64,000 nt of DNA from Saccharopolyspora_C sp040643635 (GTDB lineage Bacteria > Actinomycetota > Actinomycetes > Mycobacteriales > Pseudonocardiaceae), in assembly GCF_040643635.1 (NCBI RefSeq), contig NZ_JBEYUS010000010.1:1-64000 (forward strand), given 5' to 3'. The translations under genes were made by a program, and so were the position numbers. The notes under the pieces were generated by a model. That model was not told the DNA's origin. It ran no database searches and saw nothing but the letters and a program-made list of their open reading frames with translations. The stretch's first letter is position 1. Every line of letters begins with the position of its first letter. Shown here piece by piece: positions 62,287 to 64,000 of the stretch.

Positions 62287-64000
62287 CGCAGGAACGCCGC
62301 CGCGACCCCGGCGTCCACCGGCACGTGCAGCCCGGTGGTGTGGGCGAGGTCGCCGCCGAGCAGCGCGAACACCGCGTTCGCCACGTGCTCGGGCAGCACC
62401 TCCCGCTTGAGCAGGGTGCGCTGGGCGTAGAACTCGCCCAGGTCCTCCTCGGCGACCCCGTACACCTTCGCCCGCTGCGCGCCCCAGCCGCCGGCGAAGA
62501 TCCCGCTGCCGCGCACCACCCCGTCCGGGTTGACGCCGTTGACGCGGACGCCGTGCCCGCCGAGCTCGGCCGCCAGCAACCGCACCTGGTGCGCCTGGTC
62601 CGCCTTGGTCGCGGAGTAGGCGATGTTGTTCGGCCCGGCGAACACCCCGTTCTTCGACACGACGTAGACGACGTCGCCGCCGAGGCCCTGCTCGATCAGC
62701 ACCCGCGCGGCCGCCTTGCTGACCAGGAACGAGCCCTTCGCCATCACGTCGTGCTGCAGGTCCCAGTCGGCGGCGGTGGTCTCCAGCAGCGGTTTCGACA
62801 GCGACAGGCCCGCGTTGTTGACGACCACGTCGAGCCCGCCGAACGCGAGCACCGCGGCGTCCACGGCGGCGCGCACCGCGTCCTCGTCGGTGACGTCGGC
62901 GCCGACGCCGATCGCCACGTCGGCGGCCCCGAGTTCGGCCGCGGCCTCCCGGGCCTTCGCGGCGTCGAGGTCGGCGAGCACCACGGTGGCGCCGTCGCGG
63001 GCGAGGCGGGCGGCGGTGGCCTTGCCGATGCCGGAGGCCGCACCGGTGACCAGCGCGACCTTCGTGGCGAGCGGTTTCGGCGCGGGCCTGCGCCGCAGCT
63101 TCGCCTCCTCCAGCTCCCAGTACTCGATGCGGAACTTCTCCGCCTCCGCGATGGGGGAGTAGGTGGACAACGCCTCCGCCCCGCGCATCACGTTGATCGC
63201 GTTCACGTAGAACTCGCCGGCGACCCGGGCGGTCTGGGCGTCGGTGCCGTAGCTGAACATGCCGACGCCGGGCACGAGCACGATCGCCGGGTCGGCGCCG
63301 CGCATCGGCGGCGAGTCCGGGGTGGCGTGCCGCCGGTAGTAGGCCGCGTAGTCCGCGCGGTACCGCTCGTGCAGCTCCCGCAGCCGCGCCGCGGATTCCT
63401 CGACGGTCGCGGTCGCGGGCAGGTCCAGCACCAGCGGCGCCACCTTGGTGCGCAGGAAGTGGTCCGGGCAGCTGGTGCCGAGCGCCGCCAGCCGCGGATG
63501 TTCCGCGCGGGACAGGAATTCCAGCACTTCAGGCCCGTCGGTGAAGCGCCCGACCTGCCGCCGGTCGGTGCTCACCAGCCCGCGCAGCACGGGGGCGAGC
63601 GCGGCGGCCTTGGCCCGGCGTTCCGCGGCGGGCAGCGGCTCGTACCCGTCGAGGGCGGCGCCGAACGGGTCCGGCCTGCCGTGCTCGGCGATGTGCTCGG
63701 CGGCGGTGTCGATGATCCACCGCGAGTTCAGCTCGCACTCCTGCGCGGTCTCGCCCCACGCGGTGATGCCGTGCCCGCCGAGGACGGTGCCGATGGCGCG
63801 CGGGTGGGTGCGCCTGATCTCGGCGATGTCCTCGCCGAGCTGCCAGCCGGGCCGCCGCCACGGCACCCACACCACCCGGTCGCCGAAGATCTCCTCGGTC
63901 AGCGCCGGGCCGTCGGCGGCGGTGGCGATGGCGATGCCGCTGTCCGGGTGCAGGTGGTCGACGTGGCAGGCGTCGACGAGGCCGTGCATCGCGGTGTCGA
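62283..64000 (-). CDS. Bifunctional rhamnulose-1-phosphate aldolase / short-chain dehydrogenase (5' end outside window)
   Basis: At least 572 residues are visible; the start lies beyond the window edge and the family length is about 680. The N-terminal part is a class II aldolase domain (ACHVDHLHPDS, TVLGGHGITAWGETAQECELNSRWIIDTA) with zinc-binding His residues. The C-terminal 260 residues are an SDR: VALVTGAASGIGKATAARLA, NNAGLSLSKPLLET, VVSKNGVFAGPNNIAYSATKADQ with Tyr-X3-Lys, and a PVDAGVAAAFLR end. These enzymes cleave rhamnulose-1-phosphate and oxidise lactaldehyde (RhaD/RhaE or RhaEW names vary). In operon with rhaB. Confidence 0.93.
   Translation of the reverse strand, partial: DTAMHGLVDACHVDHLHPDSGIAIATAADGPALTEEIFGDRVVWVPWRRPGWQLGEDIAEIRRTHPRAIGTVLGGHGITAWGETAQECELNSRWIIDTAAEHIAEHGRPDPFGAALDGYEPLPAAERRAKAAALAPVLRGLVSTDRRQVGRFTDGPEVLEFLSRAEHPRLAALGTSCPDHFLRTKVAPLVLDLPATATVEESAARLRELHERYRADYAAYYRRHATPDSPPMRGADPAIVLVPGVGMFSYGTDAQTARVAGEFYVNAINVMRGAEALSTYSPIAEAEKFRIEYWELEEAKLRRRPAPKPLATKVALVTGAASGIGKATAARLARDGATVVLADLDAAKAREAAAELGAADVAIGVGADVTDEDAVRAAVDAAVLAFGGLDVVVNNAGLSLSKPLLETTAADWDLQHDVMAKGSFLVSKAAARVLIEQGLGGDVVYVVSKNGVFAGPNNIAYSATKADQAHQVRLLAAELGGHGVRVNGVNPDGVVRGSGIFAGGWGAQRAKVYGVAEEDLGEFYAQRTLLKREVLPEHVANAVFALLGGDLAHTTGLHVPVDAGVAAAFLR

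Overview
The window is high-GC DNA with strongly GC-biased third codon positions, many GTG starts, a WhiB-type iron-sulphur protein, an F420-type luciferase-like oxidoreductase and actinobacterial regulator types. This points to a mycelial actinomycete, probably of the Pseudonocardiaceae (a Saccharopolyspora or Amycolatopsis relative). The family assignment is inference.

Left part (1-10.1 kb). Two paralogous regulators carry the same Nudix-like C-terminal domain on different DNA-binding heads, and a cupin gene is translationally coupled to one of them. Next is a decaying integrative element beside a tRNA-Leu(GAG). It holds an XRE repressor, a perfect 11-bp inverted-repeat operator, an excisionase-like protein, a WhiB-like protein, two small membrane proteins (one frameshifted), an FtsK/TraSA-type translocase, a 54-aa protein and a large serine recombinase interrupted by a single in-frame amber codon.

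Central-left part (10.2-26.2 kb). An M20 peptidase and an SDR/TetR pair with two operator copies come first. A zinc-ribbon protein and an ATP-grasp ligase paired with a papain-like cysteine-peptidase candidate follow. The aerobic phenylacetate pathway comes next: paaK on the minus strand, then paaH, paaZ and paaABCDE on the plus strand, with two PaaR-like sites.

Central part (26.2-45.6 kb). This holds a truncated kynureninase remnant and a GntR-controlled group (penicillin acylase family, V4R-like protein with a leaderless promoter, MHS transporter, amidohydrolase). It continues with an internally deleted alcohol dehydrogenase, a crotonase, a tetritol-type dehydrogenase/transporter operon with a SorC regulator, an LLM/MBL operon with its TetR regulator, and a sugar porter.

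Right part (45.6-64 kb). A complete lower pathway of the gallate/2-pyrone-4,6-dicarboxylate type (galD, ligJ, ligK and ligI homologues, VOC extradiol dioxygenase, two MFS transporters) ends in its GntR regulator. The same 12-bp palindrome precedes both the first enzyme gene and the regulator gene. Downstream, on the other strand, is a compact five-gene set (LysE exporter, acyl carrier protein, TrpB-like PLP enzyme, FAD/NAD(P)-binding protein, AMP-dependent ligase) that looks like a small, unassigned biosynthetic cluster. The window ends in rhamnose catabolism (rhamnulokinase and a bifunctional rhamnulose-phosphate aldolase/dehydrogenase cut by the window edge).
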